The notes beneath the pieces are model-generated. The model saw nothing but the letters and a program-made list of their open reading frames with translations. It was not told the origin of the DNA and did not search any database. Source: Anoxynatronum buryatiense (GTDB lineage: Bacteria; Bacillota; Clostridia; Peptostreptococcales; Tindalliaceae). From it: a stretch of 64,000 nt of DNA. Location: the NCBI RefSeq assembly GCF_900182905.1, contig NZ_FXUF01000001.1, positions 186,001 through 250,000 of the forward strand. The letters are read 5' to 3'. The translations under genes and the position numbers were made by a program. This document shows, one piece after another, positions 36,302 through 44,734 of this stretch; position 1 is the stretch's first letter, and every line of letters begins with the position of its first letter.

Positions 36302-37978
36302 CTACTCAAAAGAACTGTTACCAATGAATTCACGCAAAATGGAGGTTTTGGGAATATGCTCCTCATTTTCAAGTGCTACAAAATAACCCAAAAACTTGAG
36401 AAGTCGTTTTGCTTCCGGATAGTAGGGATTCTGGTTGTCAATTTGTCGCAGCAATGGCTCGGCGTATTTCTTCAGAACACTCAGTTCATAGAAGAGGGCA
36501 GAATTGAACATGATATCTGCGTCTTCCTGAAAAGGAAAGATGTTTTCCTCTTCCCCCCTGCGAACTGATGCCCACATGGACAACGTGCGCATGGCGTCGT
36601 TACCCCTAAAATGATGGTCTCTGACCATGCGGCGAATCAATCGGGTATCGGTGGTGGGTATGCGGTTATGTTCATCAATGTTAAGCTGTGTCAGACAGCT
36701 GACATAAACTTTGTACTTTTTCTCCCTGGGAATACTGCGGGTGAGCGCTTCATTCAGCGCGTGGATCCCTTCCAGTACCAATGGCTGGCTGGTGTCCACC
36801 CTGACACGGTGACCATTAAACTCCCGCAACCCTGTTTTGAAGTTGAAGGTGGGTAGTTCCACCTCTTCTCCTGCCAGAAGTCGCTGAAGGTGGTCATTAA
36901 AGAGTTCTAAATCAATGGCGTGCAGTGATTCAAAGTCATATTCGCCATTGGAATCAAGCGGTGTTTTCTCCCTGTCGACAAAATAATCGTCAAGAGAAAT
37001 CATGACTGGTTTCAAGCCATTCACTCTCAGTTGAATTCCCAGCCGACCGGTAAAAGTGGTTTTTCCTGATGACGAAGGACCAGCAATTAGAATCAGTCTG
37101 CGGTGCTCCAGATCTTGAGTGACCGCATCAGCTATTTCTGCAATTTTCTTTTCATGTAACGCTTCTGAAATTCGCAGGTACTCTGCCTCTTTGCGACTCA
37201 CGATTAAATCATTTAGCGCAGCCACATAATCAATTTCCAGAATTTCAGCCCATTTTTCCGACTCCCTGAACACCTTGAATAGCTTGGGATTCTCAACAAA
37301 TTCCGGAATGGCACCCTTCTCTTCCAGCCTTGGGTACCGAAGCACAATTCCTGGTGGATACCAGGTTAGATCAAACTGTTTCAGATAGCCTGAAGAAGGC
37401 ACCATGTATCCGTAAAAATAGTTTTTTAACCAGCCGCACTGATAAATCTTAATGTAGGGCTTTTCTCGATATTTCAAAAGCCGCACTTTGCTGCTCTGAT
37501 GATAGTCCTGAAAAATATCAATGGCTTCTTCAACAGGAATGCGATTTTTATGGAAAGGAACATCTTCTTCGATGATTTCTCTCATGCGTTGGTGAATACG
37601 GTCCACTTCGTCAGGACCAAGTGCTTTCTTGTATGCCACTTCGCAATAAAGACCTTTGCTGATGGAATGCTCCACCGACACCTGGCATCCGGAAAACAAC
37701 TCCATACAGGCCCGAACCAAAACAAAGGACAAACTCCGTTTGTAGATGCGGGATCCAATGGATGAGCAACAATCAACCCACTTGATTTCGCAGTCTTCAT
37801 CAAGTGTATGTCGCAGTTCTTTCAGTTCGTTGCCAACAATGCCTGCAATAATCAGGTAAGGCGATCCATTCTGAAAATCCTTGCTGACCGTCTCAAGGGT
37901 GACACCATGGGGATACTCAAATACGCCATGTCCTTCAATAGTAATATTTATGGTTTCCTGCTTCTTTTTAGCTGTCAT
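36302..37978 (-). CDS. Nucleoside (uridine-type) kinase with threonyl-tRNA-synthetase-like N-terminal domains
   Basis: The 558-residue protein belongs to a clostridial family that combines a TGS-like domain (about 10-70) and an aminoacyl-tRNA-editing-like (SAD) region (about 75-200) with a C-terminal uridine kinase/phosphoribulokinase domain. The kinase part has the P-loop LIAGPSSSGKTTFTGRL at about residue 295-311, SLDDYFVDREKTP, YDFESLHAIDLE and LVLEGIHALNE. It likely phosphorylates uridine or a related nucleoside; the N-terminal part may bind RNA or an effector. It precedes a terminator and follows a receiver-like gene. Confidence 0.87.
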   Translation of the reverse strand: MTAKKKQETINITIEGHGVFEYPHGVTLETVSKDFQNGSPYLIIAGIVGNELKELRHTLDEDCEIKWVDCCSSIGSRIYKRSLSFVLVRACMELFSGCQVSVEHSISKGLYCEVAYKKALGPDEVDRIHQRMREIIEEDVPFHKNRIPVEEAIDIFQDYHQSSKVRLLKYREKPYIKIYQCGWLKNYFYGYMVPSSGYLKQFDLTWYPPGIVLRYPRLEEKGAIPEFVENPKLFKVFRESEKWAEILEIDYVAALNDLIVSRKEAEYLRISEALHEKKIAEIADAVTQDLEHRRLILIAGPSSSGKTTFTGRLGIQLRVNGLKPVMISLDDYFVDREKTPLDSNGEYDFESLHAIDLELFNDHLQRLLAGEEVELPTFNFKTGLREFNGHRVRVDTSQPLVLEGIHALNEALTRSIPREKKYKVYVSCLTQLNIDEHNRIPTTDTRLIRRMVRDHHFRGNDAMRTLSMWASVRRGEEENIFPFQEDADIMFNSALFYELSVLKKYAEPLLRQIDNQNPYYPEAKRLLKFLGYFVALENEEHIPKTSILREFIGNSSFE

Positions 37979-38002
37979 TCCTTCAGCCTCCCACGACCAG
38001 CA

Positions 38003-38362
38003 TTAAATGGCTTTGATGACTTCATCCATCACGCGGCGCAGTCGATCGCGCGTCACCGGAGTTGCCATAATACCGCTTAATGCCTCATGATCTTTCAATG
38101 CTTCCAGTTTATCCCGACTGCAGGATGTCAGCACATAAGCCCCTTGGGGCCAAAGCTGCCGCAGCCTGAGGATCAGCTGTTCACCAGTCGTATTCTCCAT
38201 TACCAGGTTCACCAGCACTACAGCCGGTTTTTCTTGCACAATCACTTTTTCCACCTGAAATTCATCAGTGAGAACCGCATGATAACCCATTTCTTCCAAG
38301 GTGTTTCCCATAACCATTTTCTCAAAGGCAGAATCATTGACCACCATCACGGTTGTTGGCAT
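38003..38362 (-). CDS. Degenerate CheY-like receiver domain protein
   Basis: The 119-residue single-domain protein follows the receiver fold from VMVVNDS through the final helix. The phospho-acceptor position reads Asn52 (VVLVNLVMEN) instead of Asp, one of the two N-terminal acidic residues is Asn9, and the conserved Lys before Pro is replaced by Thr (IMATPVT). Classical phosphorylation is therefore unlikely. ATG 38362 follows AGGAG by 8 bases. No histidine kinase or output domain is adjacent; neighbours are a nucleoside kinase and signal peptidase I. It may work by protein binding alone. Confidence 0.8.
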   Translation of the reverse strand: MPTTVMVVNDSAFEKMVMGNTLEEMGYHAVLTDEFQVEKVIVQEKPAVVLVNLVMENTTGEQLILRLRQLWPQGAYVLTSCSRDKLEALKDHEALSGIMATPVTRDRLRRVMDEVIKAI

Positions 38363-38389
38363 TCTTTTCACTCCTGTTCCATCAGAAGA

Positions 38390-38911
38390 TTACTGCAACA
38401 AGCCAAATCGGTTAAAGGGGTACAGGCGCAAAAAAGCCTTTCCAATGATATCTTCTTCATCCACCAATCCCAGCATTTGATCGCGGCTGTCCAGGCTGTT
38501 GTTTCGATTATCTCCCATCACAAAGAGCTTGCCTTCCGGTACCACCATGGAAATGTCACCAAGTGTGTAGCCGTCTTCCAGATATGGTTCTTCCAGTGAG
38601 TTGCCATTGATGTATACTTGGCCTTCGCTGATGACAATTTCATCTCCCGGGAGCGCAATAATTCGTTTAATCAACAATTTTTCCTGTCCTGTTGCGGTTG
38701 TCAGAGGGGATCTAAAAACGATGATGTCGCCGTCATTTGGTTCACTGCGGCGATACAACAGCCGATTGATCATCAAAAAATCATTTTCTTCCAGTGTATG
38801 GCTCATGGAATGATTTTTTACGATGGTGGGTTTTACAAAAGTGGTGATGATCAGTGCGATCACCAGTGAGATCAGAATGGTTTTCACCCATTCTATTATT
38901 TCCTGTTTCAT
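38390..38911 (-). CDS. lepB: Signal peptidase I
   Basis: Membrane-anchored serine protease that removes Sec/Tat signal peptides. The 173-residue protein has one N-terminal helix (about 9-26), the nucleophile Ser35 in HSMSHTL (the usual Pro of SMxPT is His here), the general-base Lys in LLIKRIIALPGDE and the C-terminal GDNRNNSLDSR. A second, SipW-type peptidase is encoded at 46699. It lies just upstream of the receiver gene, both on the minus strand. Confidence 0.95.
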   Translation of the reverse strand: MKQEIIEWVKTILISLVIALIITTFVKPTIVKNHSMSHTLEENDFLMINRLLYRRSEPNDGDIIVFRSPLTTATGQEKLLIKRIIALPGDEIVISEGQVYINGNSLEEPYLEDGYTLGDISMVVPEGKLFVMGDNRNNSLDSRDQMLGLVDEEDIIGKAFLRLYPFNRFGLLQ

Positions 38912-39007
38912 GCGGTCATTGCCTCCTGTCGCTCTTTAACAGCCATAAAAACTACCACTATTGTACCACTGCCTTTCATGTAAAGCAATGCACAACCACC
39001 CATTGAG

Positions 39008-39036
39008 TTGTCTTACAGTAAAAACTGTGCTATCCT
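39008..39036 (+). promoter_or_regulatory. Predicted promoter of the YceG-like gene
   Basis: TTGTCT (39008-39013), 17-base spacer, TATCCT (39031-39036), 45 bases before the start codon. Moderate match. Confidence 0.5.
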
Positions 39037-39080
39037 AAAGTGGAACCATTGATGAGTCAAGTTGAAAGGTGGCACGTTCC

Positions 39081-39635
39081 ATGGATCGAGTGAAAGATTT
39101 TCTCCATGATTACTCTGATGTTTTTCTGGCAACCCTCATTATTGTTGCCATGGTTTCGGTTGTCTATGTGAATCTGAATACCATTTTTGATGATAATCCC
39201 GTGGTCATGGCCCAGCCGGCATCTGGTGGTTCAACTGCCGAACCCGGCACCGGTTCAGACTCACCACTGATTGTTGAACTGCCATCTGATGAACTGGAAG
39301 ATAACGAGCTGCCTCCGGAAGAAATGCGTCATGAAGACGACGCTTCTGATGAGGGCGCCGATGCGGCACCTGCTGATGAAACCCCCACCACACCTTCGCA
39401 AACTCCTTCAGCCCCTCCTGCCGCCGGGGAAACCGTCGAAATAACGATCCCCAACGGCACCCCAGGAATTGGAATCGCTCAGATTTTGGTGGACAATCAG
39501 TTGCTTCCCGACACAACTTCCTTTGTGCAGGCGGCTGAAACGCTGGAACTCTCCCTGAAACTCAAATCCGGCACTTTTCAAATTCCAGCCGGTTCATCTC
39601 CTGAAGAAATGGTACGGATCATCGCTGGTCAGTAA
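39081..39635 (+). CDS. Membrane-anchored protein with a YceG/MltG-like N-terminal-type domain
   Basis: The 184-residue protein has a membrane helix at about 14-34, an acidic and Pro/Ala/Thr-rich linker (about 45-120) and a compact C-terminal domain, VEITIPNGTPGIGIAQILVDN to PEEMVRIIAGQ. That pattern resembles the small LysM-like domain that precedes the catalytic part of endolytic transglycosylase MltG (IPxG...IAxxL...L.AG.Y..); the catalytic domain is absent. It may bind peptidoglycan or an envelope partner. ATG 39081 follows GAAAGGTGG by 8 bases. The gene is alone on the plus strand with its own promoter and terminator. Confidence 0.7.
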   Translation: MDRVKDFLHDYSDVFLATLIIVAMVSVVYVNLNTIFDDNPVVMAQPASGGSTAEPGTGSDSPLIVELPSDELEDNELPPEEMRHEDDASDEGADAAPADETPTTPSQTPSAPPAAGETVEITIPNGTPGIGIAQILVDNQLLPDTTSFVQAAETLELSLKLKSGTFQIPAGSSPEEMVRIIAGQ

Positions 39636-39682
39636 GATGATCTCTTGATTCCTTGTCCAATTATCCATACATGACTCGCAAA

Positions 39683-39720
39683 AAAACCTCCCGGATATTC
39701 AGTATCAGCCGGGAGGTTTT
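39683..39720. terminator. Bidirectional terminator between convergent genes
   Basis: AAAACCTCCCGG (39683-39694) and CCGGGAGGTTTT (39709-39720) form a perfect 12-base stem with A and T runs outside, serving the YceG-like gene and the thioesterase gene. Confidence 0.93.
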
Positions 39721-39731
39721 TGCTTGTTTAT

Positions 39732-40157
39732 TTAACGATTGATGTCTTCCAGTACTTCTGCCCGGTTGTGGGCCCGTTTTATCAGTGCATCTTTGTTGAC
39801 AATATGCCTTTCCATCCGACCCTTGGCAATTTGGCCCACCTCATCCATGCACACCAGATCAAAATAAATCACATTTCCTTCGAGCCTGTCCACCATTGCC
39901 TTCACCGTCACTGTCATCCCCTGTAATGTGGGCTTTTCATGTGTAACCTGAAGTCCCCGGGCAACCGTTACTGTGCCGTCAGGCACATTGTCACCCACCA
40001 AATCAACACAAGCTTCAATCATCATCGTCACCAGCGCCGGTGTTGAGAAAAGGGTTTCAATGCCGGCACGCCCAAAACTCACCGTCGTGTCTTCATAAGC
40101 AACTTTCTTTTGGATCATGTGTTCCATACCCGGCTTCAACGTTATTTCCTGCATCAT
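39732..40157 (-). CDS. Hotdog-fold thioesterase, fluoroacetyl-CoA-thioesterase-like
   Basis: The 141-residue hotdog protein matches the FlK-like family: STPALVTMMIEACVDLV (catalytic Thr/Ser and Glu positions), then VARGLQVTHEKPTLQGM with the catalytic His. FlK hydrolyses fluoroacetyl-CoA, but most relatives act on other acyl-CoAs, so the substrate is open. ATG 40157 is preceded by a GGGGGG-rich site. It is immediately downstream of thpR. Confidence 0.85.
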   Translation of the reverse strand: MMQEITLKPGMEHMIQKKVAYEDTTVSFGRAGIETLFSTPALVTMMIEACVDLVGDNVPDGTVTVARGLQVTHEKPTLQGMTVTVKAMVDRLEGNVIYFDLVCMDEVGQIAKGRMERHIVNKDALIKRAHNRAEVLEDINR

Positions 40158-40219
40158 TCCGATCCCCCCTTTATGGTATATATACCGAAATGGTTTCAGA
40201 ACAATCAGCAAATTTAAAA

Positions 40220-40813
40220 CTAACTGTGATGATTCGGCAATTGGCTGAGTGGAAAGACCATTAATGGAAGATATCGAAGGCGCCCTTCGATCCGCCTGCT
40301 TTCCATAAGCACATATTTCTCTGCAGAAACAGCAGGCAACGCTACTTTCATACGATCAAAGGCGCTTCGGGCAGCGGCGTCTATGAAGACACATTCCCGG
40401 GCCAGGGTAATATGGGGGTGAAAGGGTGTATGGTTTGCAAATCCTTTTTCCGCCAGGTGGTTCCGAAGCCACCCGGTCAACTCGCTCAATGTTTCATTGG
40501 ATTCCAGCCCTGCCCACAAAATGTGGCGACGACGCTTTTCAAAAGATCCCAGCCCTTCAACCTTTAGTGTCAGAGGTCGTGATAAAACCGGCCCATTTGG
40601 TTGATGAATCATGAGTTGTGAGATTTTTTCATCAGGAATTTCACCAACAAACTGCAAGGTTAGATGAAAATTGACCGGATCAGTGAAACGGCCCTTTTTC
40701 ACTAATGGCCGGATGTAACTCTGCACTTCTGCCAGGCACTTCACCGTATACTCGTTTAATTGAATGGCAAAAAATACCCGTCGCATTTGGTTCGTTGTCT
40801 TTTCAGCATTCAC
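40220..40813 (-). CDS. thpR: RNA 2',3'-cyclic 3'-phosphodiesterase (2H family)
   Basis: The 197-residue LigT-like enzyme has the two catalytic HxT motifs, HLTLQFVGE and HPHITLARE, about 80 residues apart. It opens 2',3'-cyclic phosphates in RNA to 2'-phosphates. It starts at a GTG (40813) with GAGG 7 bases upstream; this GTG overlaps the stop of the EAL remnant, which suggests former translational coupling. An ATG nine codons in is a possible alternative. Confidence 0.92.
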   Translation of the reverse strand: MNAEKTTNQMRRVFFAIQLNEYTVKCLAEVQSYIRPLVKKGRFTDPVNFHLTLQFVGEIPDEKISQLMIHQPNGPVLSRPLTLKVEGLGSFEKRRRHILWAGLESNETLSELTGWLRNHLAEKGFANHTPFHPHITLARECVFIDAAARSAFDRMKVALPAVSAEKYVLMESRRIEGRLRYLPLMVFPLSQLPNHHS

Positions 40814-41090
40814 CGGTTTACCTCGGGCGGTACCGGGGCAGGTTTTGCAAAATAGTAACCCTGTAACAGATCGACACCACTTTTCACCAGATAATTCACC
40901 TCATCCAACAGTTCCACTCCCTCTGCCAAAGCGCCATCCATTCCTTCAAACTCCGGTAAAGATCCAGTTTATCAAAGGTCAATGTTTCTTCATGTTTCAG
41001 CGGCAATAATTTCATATCTCTCTGTTCCAGTGAATTGAAGGGGAGCTGTGCCAATGATCTGATAAAAGCTTCATAATCAGGCAACTCACC
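40810..41090 (-). pseudogene. Remnant of a gene, probably an EAL-type c-di-GMP phosphodiesterase
   Basis: No intact ORF fills 40814-41269. In one minus-strand frame (ending at 40810) the region reads GALAEGVELLDEVNYLVKSG then VDLLQGYYFAKPAPVPPEV, very like the C-terminal end of EAL domains (EGVE...QGYYFSKP). A second frame carries SCPDYEAFIRSLAQLPFNSL through FDKLDLYRSLKE and stops where the first takes over, as a frameshift would cause. Further upstream (41091-41269) only short frames such as FFGVELSYEKHQAYYEV are seen. I infer a decayed gene between exoA and thpR with at least one frameshift and a missing N-terminal part. Confidence 0.55.
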
Positions 41091-41269
41091 TCATAATATG
41101 CTTGATGCTTTTCGTAGCTGAGTTCCACTCCGAAAAAACCGATTCAACAAAGGGAGCATGATGCGCTGTAGCCACTGCAAAAAGTACTTTTGAAGGCCTG
41201 AAAACTGATAATGGCTGCCGGGTGCATCGCAGACACTCCATTGTTCACTCCCCCTTTCAACTTTCTTCT

Positions 41270-42040
41270 CTACAATTCTCTTAGCCGGGCTGTCAATTCC
41301 ACCGGGCAATGGTCACTTCCCAGTACCTGTGCATGAATTGCCGCATCTTCCAACAGTGGGGTGACACGCTGTGAGGTGACAAAATAATCGATTCTCCAAC
41401 CAACATTTCGCTCTCTGGCTCTCCCCATATAAGACCACCATGAATAGGCTTCTTCTTTATCAGGGTAAAAATGACGAAAGGTATCCACAAATCCGTTCGT
41501 CAGCAAGACTGTCATCTTATCCCGTTCTTCATCAGTAAAGCCTGCGTTCCGTCGATTACTCTGCGGATTTTTCAAGTCAATTTCCTGATGAGCCACGTTT
41601 AAATCGCCACATAGCACTACCGGCTTATGGGTATCCAGGCGGGAAAGAAAATCCCGGAACCGATCTTCCCATTCCATGCGGTAATCAAGCCGGGCCAAGT
41701 CTCGTTTTGAATTGGGAGTGTATACATTCACCAGATAAAAGGCATCGTACTCAAGGGTAATAACTCTGCCTTCGCTTTCAAAATCTTCCAGTCCGGTTCC
41801 GGTTCCAAAAGTAACCCGAAGCGGTTCTTCCTTCGAGAAGACTGCGGTTCCTGAATACCCTTTCTTCACAGCGTAATGCCAGTACTGATGGTATCCGGGT
41901 AAATCCAGCTCAATCTGACCTTCCTGCAGTTTGGTCTCTTGCAGGCAAAAAATATCGGCATCTGCCTCCATAAAAAAATCCATAAATCCTTTTTTCATGC
42001 AGGCGCGAATGCCATTCACATTCCACGAAATCAGTTTCAT
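41270..42040 (-). CDS. exoA: Exodeoxyribonuclease III
   Basis: AP endonuclease/3'-5' exonuclease of base-excision repair. The 256-residue protein has the family motifs ISWNVNGIRA, FCLQETKLQEGQ, SGTAVFSKEEP, NVYTPNS, LCGDLNVAHQEIDL, RIDYFVTSQRV and the catalytic His in VLGSDHCPVEL. AAGGAGG is 8 bases upstream. With nth it makes up a base-excision-repair pair in this window, though not in one operon. Confidence 0.96.
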   Translation of the reverse strand: MKLISWNVNGIRACMKKGFMDFFMEADADIFCLQETKLQEGQIELDLPGYHQYWHYAVKKGYSGTAVFSKEEPLRVTFGTGTGLEDFESEGRVITLEYDAFYLVNVYTPNSKRDLARLDYRMEWEDRFRDFLSRLDTHKPVVLCGDLNVAHQEIDLKNPQSNRRNAGFTDEERDKMTVLLTNGFVDTFRHFYPDKEEAYSWWSYMGRARERNVGWRIDYFVTSQRVTPLLEDAAIHAQVLGSDHCPVELTARLREL

Positions 42041-42074
42041 TCCTTGTGCCTCCTTGTGATTGCAGATTCAGCGG

Positions 42075-43328
42075 TTAAAAACGACTTAAACAAATGGGAG
42101 CTTCCGGATAATCAAAGAAATGGTGCAACGGCTTCAGAAACTGCGGCTCATTCAGTGTTGCTTTGCCAAAGGCAACCAATGAGGCGAGACCGACACTCCC
42201 CATCACCAGTGAAGCCAAATCACCTGCTGAAAGACTTAATGTCACCGTTGCAGCCCGCTGGTCACGGGAAATGTTGATGATGCCGTCTTCTGACCATAAA
42301 TACCAGTCCCCATGGTTTGCCGGTATTAAGTCATCTGCCACCTGTAGCTTCAGTACCAGCCTCTGCTCCATTGCTTCATTCGGTTGCAAGGTTTCCAACA
42401 CCTTTGGAATATCCAGCACGCGATACATCATACCGTTACCTGTGCGGTACATTTCATTTTTTCTTGTGTGAAAGGTGTCATCATTGCCGGTATCCGGATT
42501 ATCGAAAAAGGCTTCGAAGTTCCGTTGCTGTGAACGCAGCCGTACATGACTGACCTGATCAGCCTGGGCATGAATCATTGCGGCAAGGGCCAGTAATGTA
42601 TCTGCATCATCAAAAAGAAGCTCCTCCACCAGCAGATTCGTTTTAAAAAGATTGTCAGGACCAGTTCGCTGGAAATGAAAGGCCATGATACCTGTCAGGC
42701 GGCCATGTCGACGTACGCCCACCACCATCTGGCAGCCTTTCAGCATTTCTTCCACCTCATAGGTTTCCTGCCTTAAAACGCCATGGTGAGCTTGAAAAAA
42801 CTGCCTGTAATAGTCCATGATTTCAGGTAAATCCTTCTGCGACAGCTCCACTACCTGTGTACGATCTCCCTGCGCCGGAAACTGGGACGGCGTCAGCCAA
42901 AACTGATGATTAACCGCACCCAGACCACAACCCAGTTTTTTGTAAAAGCCAATGTTGAATGGATCAAGCACTGCCAAGGCCGCACCTTTTTGACGGCCTT
43001 CTTCAAAAGCCCAGGTGAGCAGCTTCAGCGCCACTTTTTCTTTTTTGTGAAGCAAATCAACACACAACGCTCCCAAACCGATGGCAGTCAATTGCTTCAT
43101 GCGCAGGTTTATCGGTTGTGTGAGCATGCGAATACCGCCTATTTGAGTTCCTTCATCAGTGAACTGGCCTGCCAGCACATCGTCAGCGCCATTTTTCACA
43201 TATTTGCGTACCCAGTCTTCGGTAGTCGCCCGGGCATTTTCATTCAGGTCATATCCGGGATAAGCATTCACCATCAGGCGGGCCATGGAGGCAGCATCAC
43301 TGTCTTTCAGCAGTCGAATTTCTCTCAT
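42075..43328 (-). CDS. Eis-like GNAT acetyltransferase with SCP2-like C-terminal domain
   Basis: The 417-residue protein has the three-part build of the Eis family: an N-terminal GNAT domain (about 1-140, with ALCVDLLHKKEKVALKLL where acetyl-CoA binds), a second GNAT-like domain (about 145-295) and a sterol-carrier-protein-like domain (about 300-415, LSLSAGDLASLVMG). Eis enzymes acetylate aminoglycosides and other amines; the substrate here is unknown. Its start overlaps the stop of the membrane protein gene by four bases (ATGA), so the two are co-translated. Confidence 0.88.
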   Translation of the reverse strand: MREIRLLKDSDAASMARLMVNAYPGYDLNENARATTEDWVRKYVKNGADDVLAGQFTDEGTQIGGIRMLTQPINLRMKQLTAIGLGALCVDLLHKKEKVALKLLTWAFEEGRQKGAALAVLDPFNIGFYKKLGCGLGAVNHQFWLTPSQFPAQGDRTQVVELSQKDLPEIMDYYRQFFQAHHGVLRQETYEVEEMLKGCQMVVGVRRHGRLTGIMAFHFQRTGPDNLFKTNLLVEELLFDDADTLLALAAMIHAQADQVSHVRLRSQQRNFEAFFDNPDTGNDDTFHTRKNEMYRTGNGMMYRVLDIPKVLETLQPNEAMEQRLVLKLQVADDLIPANHGDWYLWSEDGIINISRDQRAATVTLSLSAGDLASLVMGSVGLASLVAFGKATLNEPQFLKPLHHFFDYPEAPICLSRF

Positions 43329-44158
43329 TGTTTTGTCTCCTCTCCGATTGTCTGGGGTGTCGGTTTCTCTTCAAAAGATTCTTCCTCCCGGTGCAGCGGT
43401 TCTGCTTTGACTGCCAGCACAATTGATAACACTGCAATGGGAATTACCAGTGCACCACTGACGAGTGTCAACATATTAAGTCCATCAAGGTCAAGTAACA
43501 GCCCTGCAAAGGCCGCCAGAGAAAGAAGGGCCGCTATCGTTATCAGAACACCCAGCCAGCGCCGAAGCCCCGGATACTTCACCAAATGCCCAAAAAGAAA
43601 AAGCATTGCACCGCCCCAAAGAGCGTAGCCTGTTTGATTTGTAAAGTAGGCGATGGAATGGCTTTCGTAAAAAAACCAGGTACTTGCCATCGCCGACATG
43701 TTCCTGCTGAGGTACAGCGGCAGCAAGGTCAGCTGTGATATATAGGAAAACGTGACAAAAATGACATAGAAAAGTGCAAGGGTGACCCCTGCTGCTTTGC
43801 GAATGCCGCCAGAAATCAAAACCACCCGTTGTAGTATGTAGATAAAATACAAAAAAACAGGTGCAATGGCCATTGCTGCTATAAACGTCATTTGGTAGGT
43901 TTCCCAATGAGCAACCACCCATTGTAATTGCTGCTCGATCTCGCCGGTCATGTTAATGCGTGTCATGTTTACCACCCATAGAATCAGCACTGCCAGCAAT
44001 AAGCAGGCACTGATGATCATATGAATTCTTGACTTTTGATTAATTTTCAGATGTCTCACCCCAGCATTTATGATTGTTTGTTTGAGCACTTTTCTTACAT
44101 ACCCAGTTTTAAATATGATTACCGTTTGATTTCCATTTGTGCCGCAAAGCTTCATCAC
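43325..44158 (-). CDS. Integral membrane protein of unknown function
   Basis: Not recognised. Up to 277 residues with about seven hydrophobic helices (near 47-65, 85-110, 117-140, 158-175 in the long form, then three more) and a charged C-terminal tail rich in Glu. The start is uncertain: the long frame begins GTG-ATG at 44158 without a good ribosome site, and an ATG at 44020 gives 231 residues starting at the first helix. It is translationally coupled to the Eis-like acetyltransferase, suggesting a shared role. Confidence 0.6.
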   Translation of the reverse strand: MMKLCGTNGNQTVIIFKTGYVRKVLKQTIINAGVRHLKINQKSRIHMIISACLLLAVLILWVVNMTRINMTGEIEQQLQWVVAHWETYQMTFIAAMAIAPVFLYFIYILQRVVLISGGIRKAAGVTLALFYVIFVTFSYISQLTLLPLYLSRNMSAMASTWFFYESHSIAYFTNQTGYALWGGAMLFLFGHLVKYPGLRRWLGVLITIAALLSLAAFAGLLLDLDGLNMLTLVSGALVIPIAVLSIVLAVKAEPLHREEESFEEKPTPQTIGEETKQ

Positions 44159-44196
44159 GAGAATCTTTTCCCATTCTCTAACAAATCTCCTCTATT

Positions 44197-44715
44197 TTAC
44201 TTAATCAATGCAAGCAAGTGTTCAATTTCATCATCTTCCATATTCAGGTTTTTAAGAAAGTGAACATGTCCCTCAGGATTATCCCGTTCAAATTCCCGGT
44301 GCCAATTTAACCAATCCTGTTTTTCATACCCCAGTTTGACAAGCATTTCTGTCCATGCTTTGCTGCTGGAGAAAATACTGTTGCCCATGGCAACTTCTTC
44401 TTTCAACACATCAAGCACTAATTTCTCTTGATTTTTAAGATTTTTGATTTCCATTTGAATCTTATTGAGGCGCTCCATTAGTATGCCTGTTTTGCCACTG
44501 TTCTCGACCTCCAACAGCTTCTGAACATCCCTTAAAGAAATCCCTGATTCTCTGTAGAATAATATTCTCTCTAATTTTACCACTTCTGCCTGTCCATATA
44601 TCCGGTAATTGTTGTGTGCCCTTTCCGCTGGCTTCAATAAGCCCAGCTGATCATAGTATAGTATTGCACTTCTTGATATGTGAAACTTTCTTGCCAAATC
44701 TCCAATTTTATACAT
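44197..44715 (-). CDS. MerR family transcriptional regulator
   Basis: The 172-residue protein has an N-terminal winged helix with the classic MYKIGDLARKFHISRSAILYYD start, LGLLKPAERAHNNYRIY wing and a coiled-coil dimer helix (about 75-110). The C-terminal part (WTEMLVKLGYEKQDWLNWHREFE) is not a known metal- or drug-binding domain to me and has no cysteine pair. AAGGA precedes the chosen ATG. It lies 19 bases after the SRPBCC gene and may regulate it. Confidence 0.88.
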   Translation of the reverse strand: MYKIGDLARKFHISRSAILYYDQLGLLKPAERAHNNYRIYGQAEVVKLERILFYRESGISLRDVQKLLEVENSGKTGILMERLNKIQMEIKNLKNQEKLVLDVLKEEVAMGNSIFSSSKAWTEMLVKLGYEKQDWLNWHREFERDNPEGHVHFLKNLNMEDDEIEHLLALIK

Positions 44716-44734
44716 GGGCAATCCTTCTTTACTG

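Noticed and set aside
36248-36568. Plus-strand ORF over the nucleoside kinase 3' end
   Set aside because: Starts inside a terminator hairpin and runs antisense to the kinase; no supporting signals.
41091-41309. 72-codon minus-strand ORF after exoA
   Set aside because: It starts inside the exoA coding region in another frame; treated as part of the decayed region rather than a gene.
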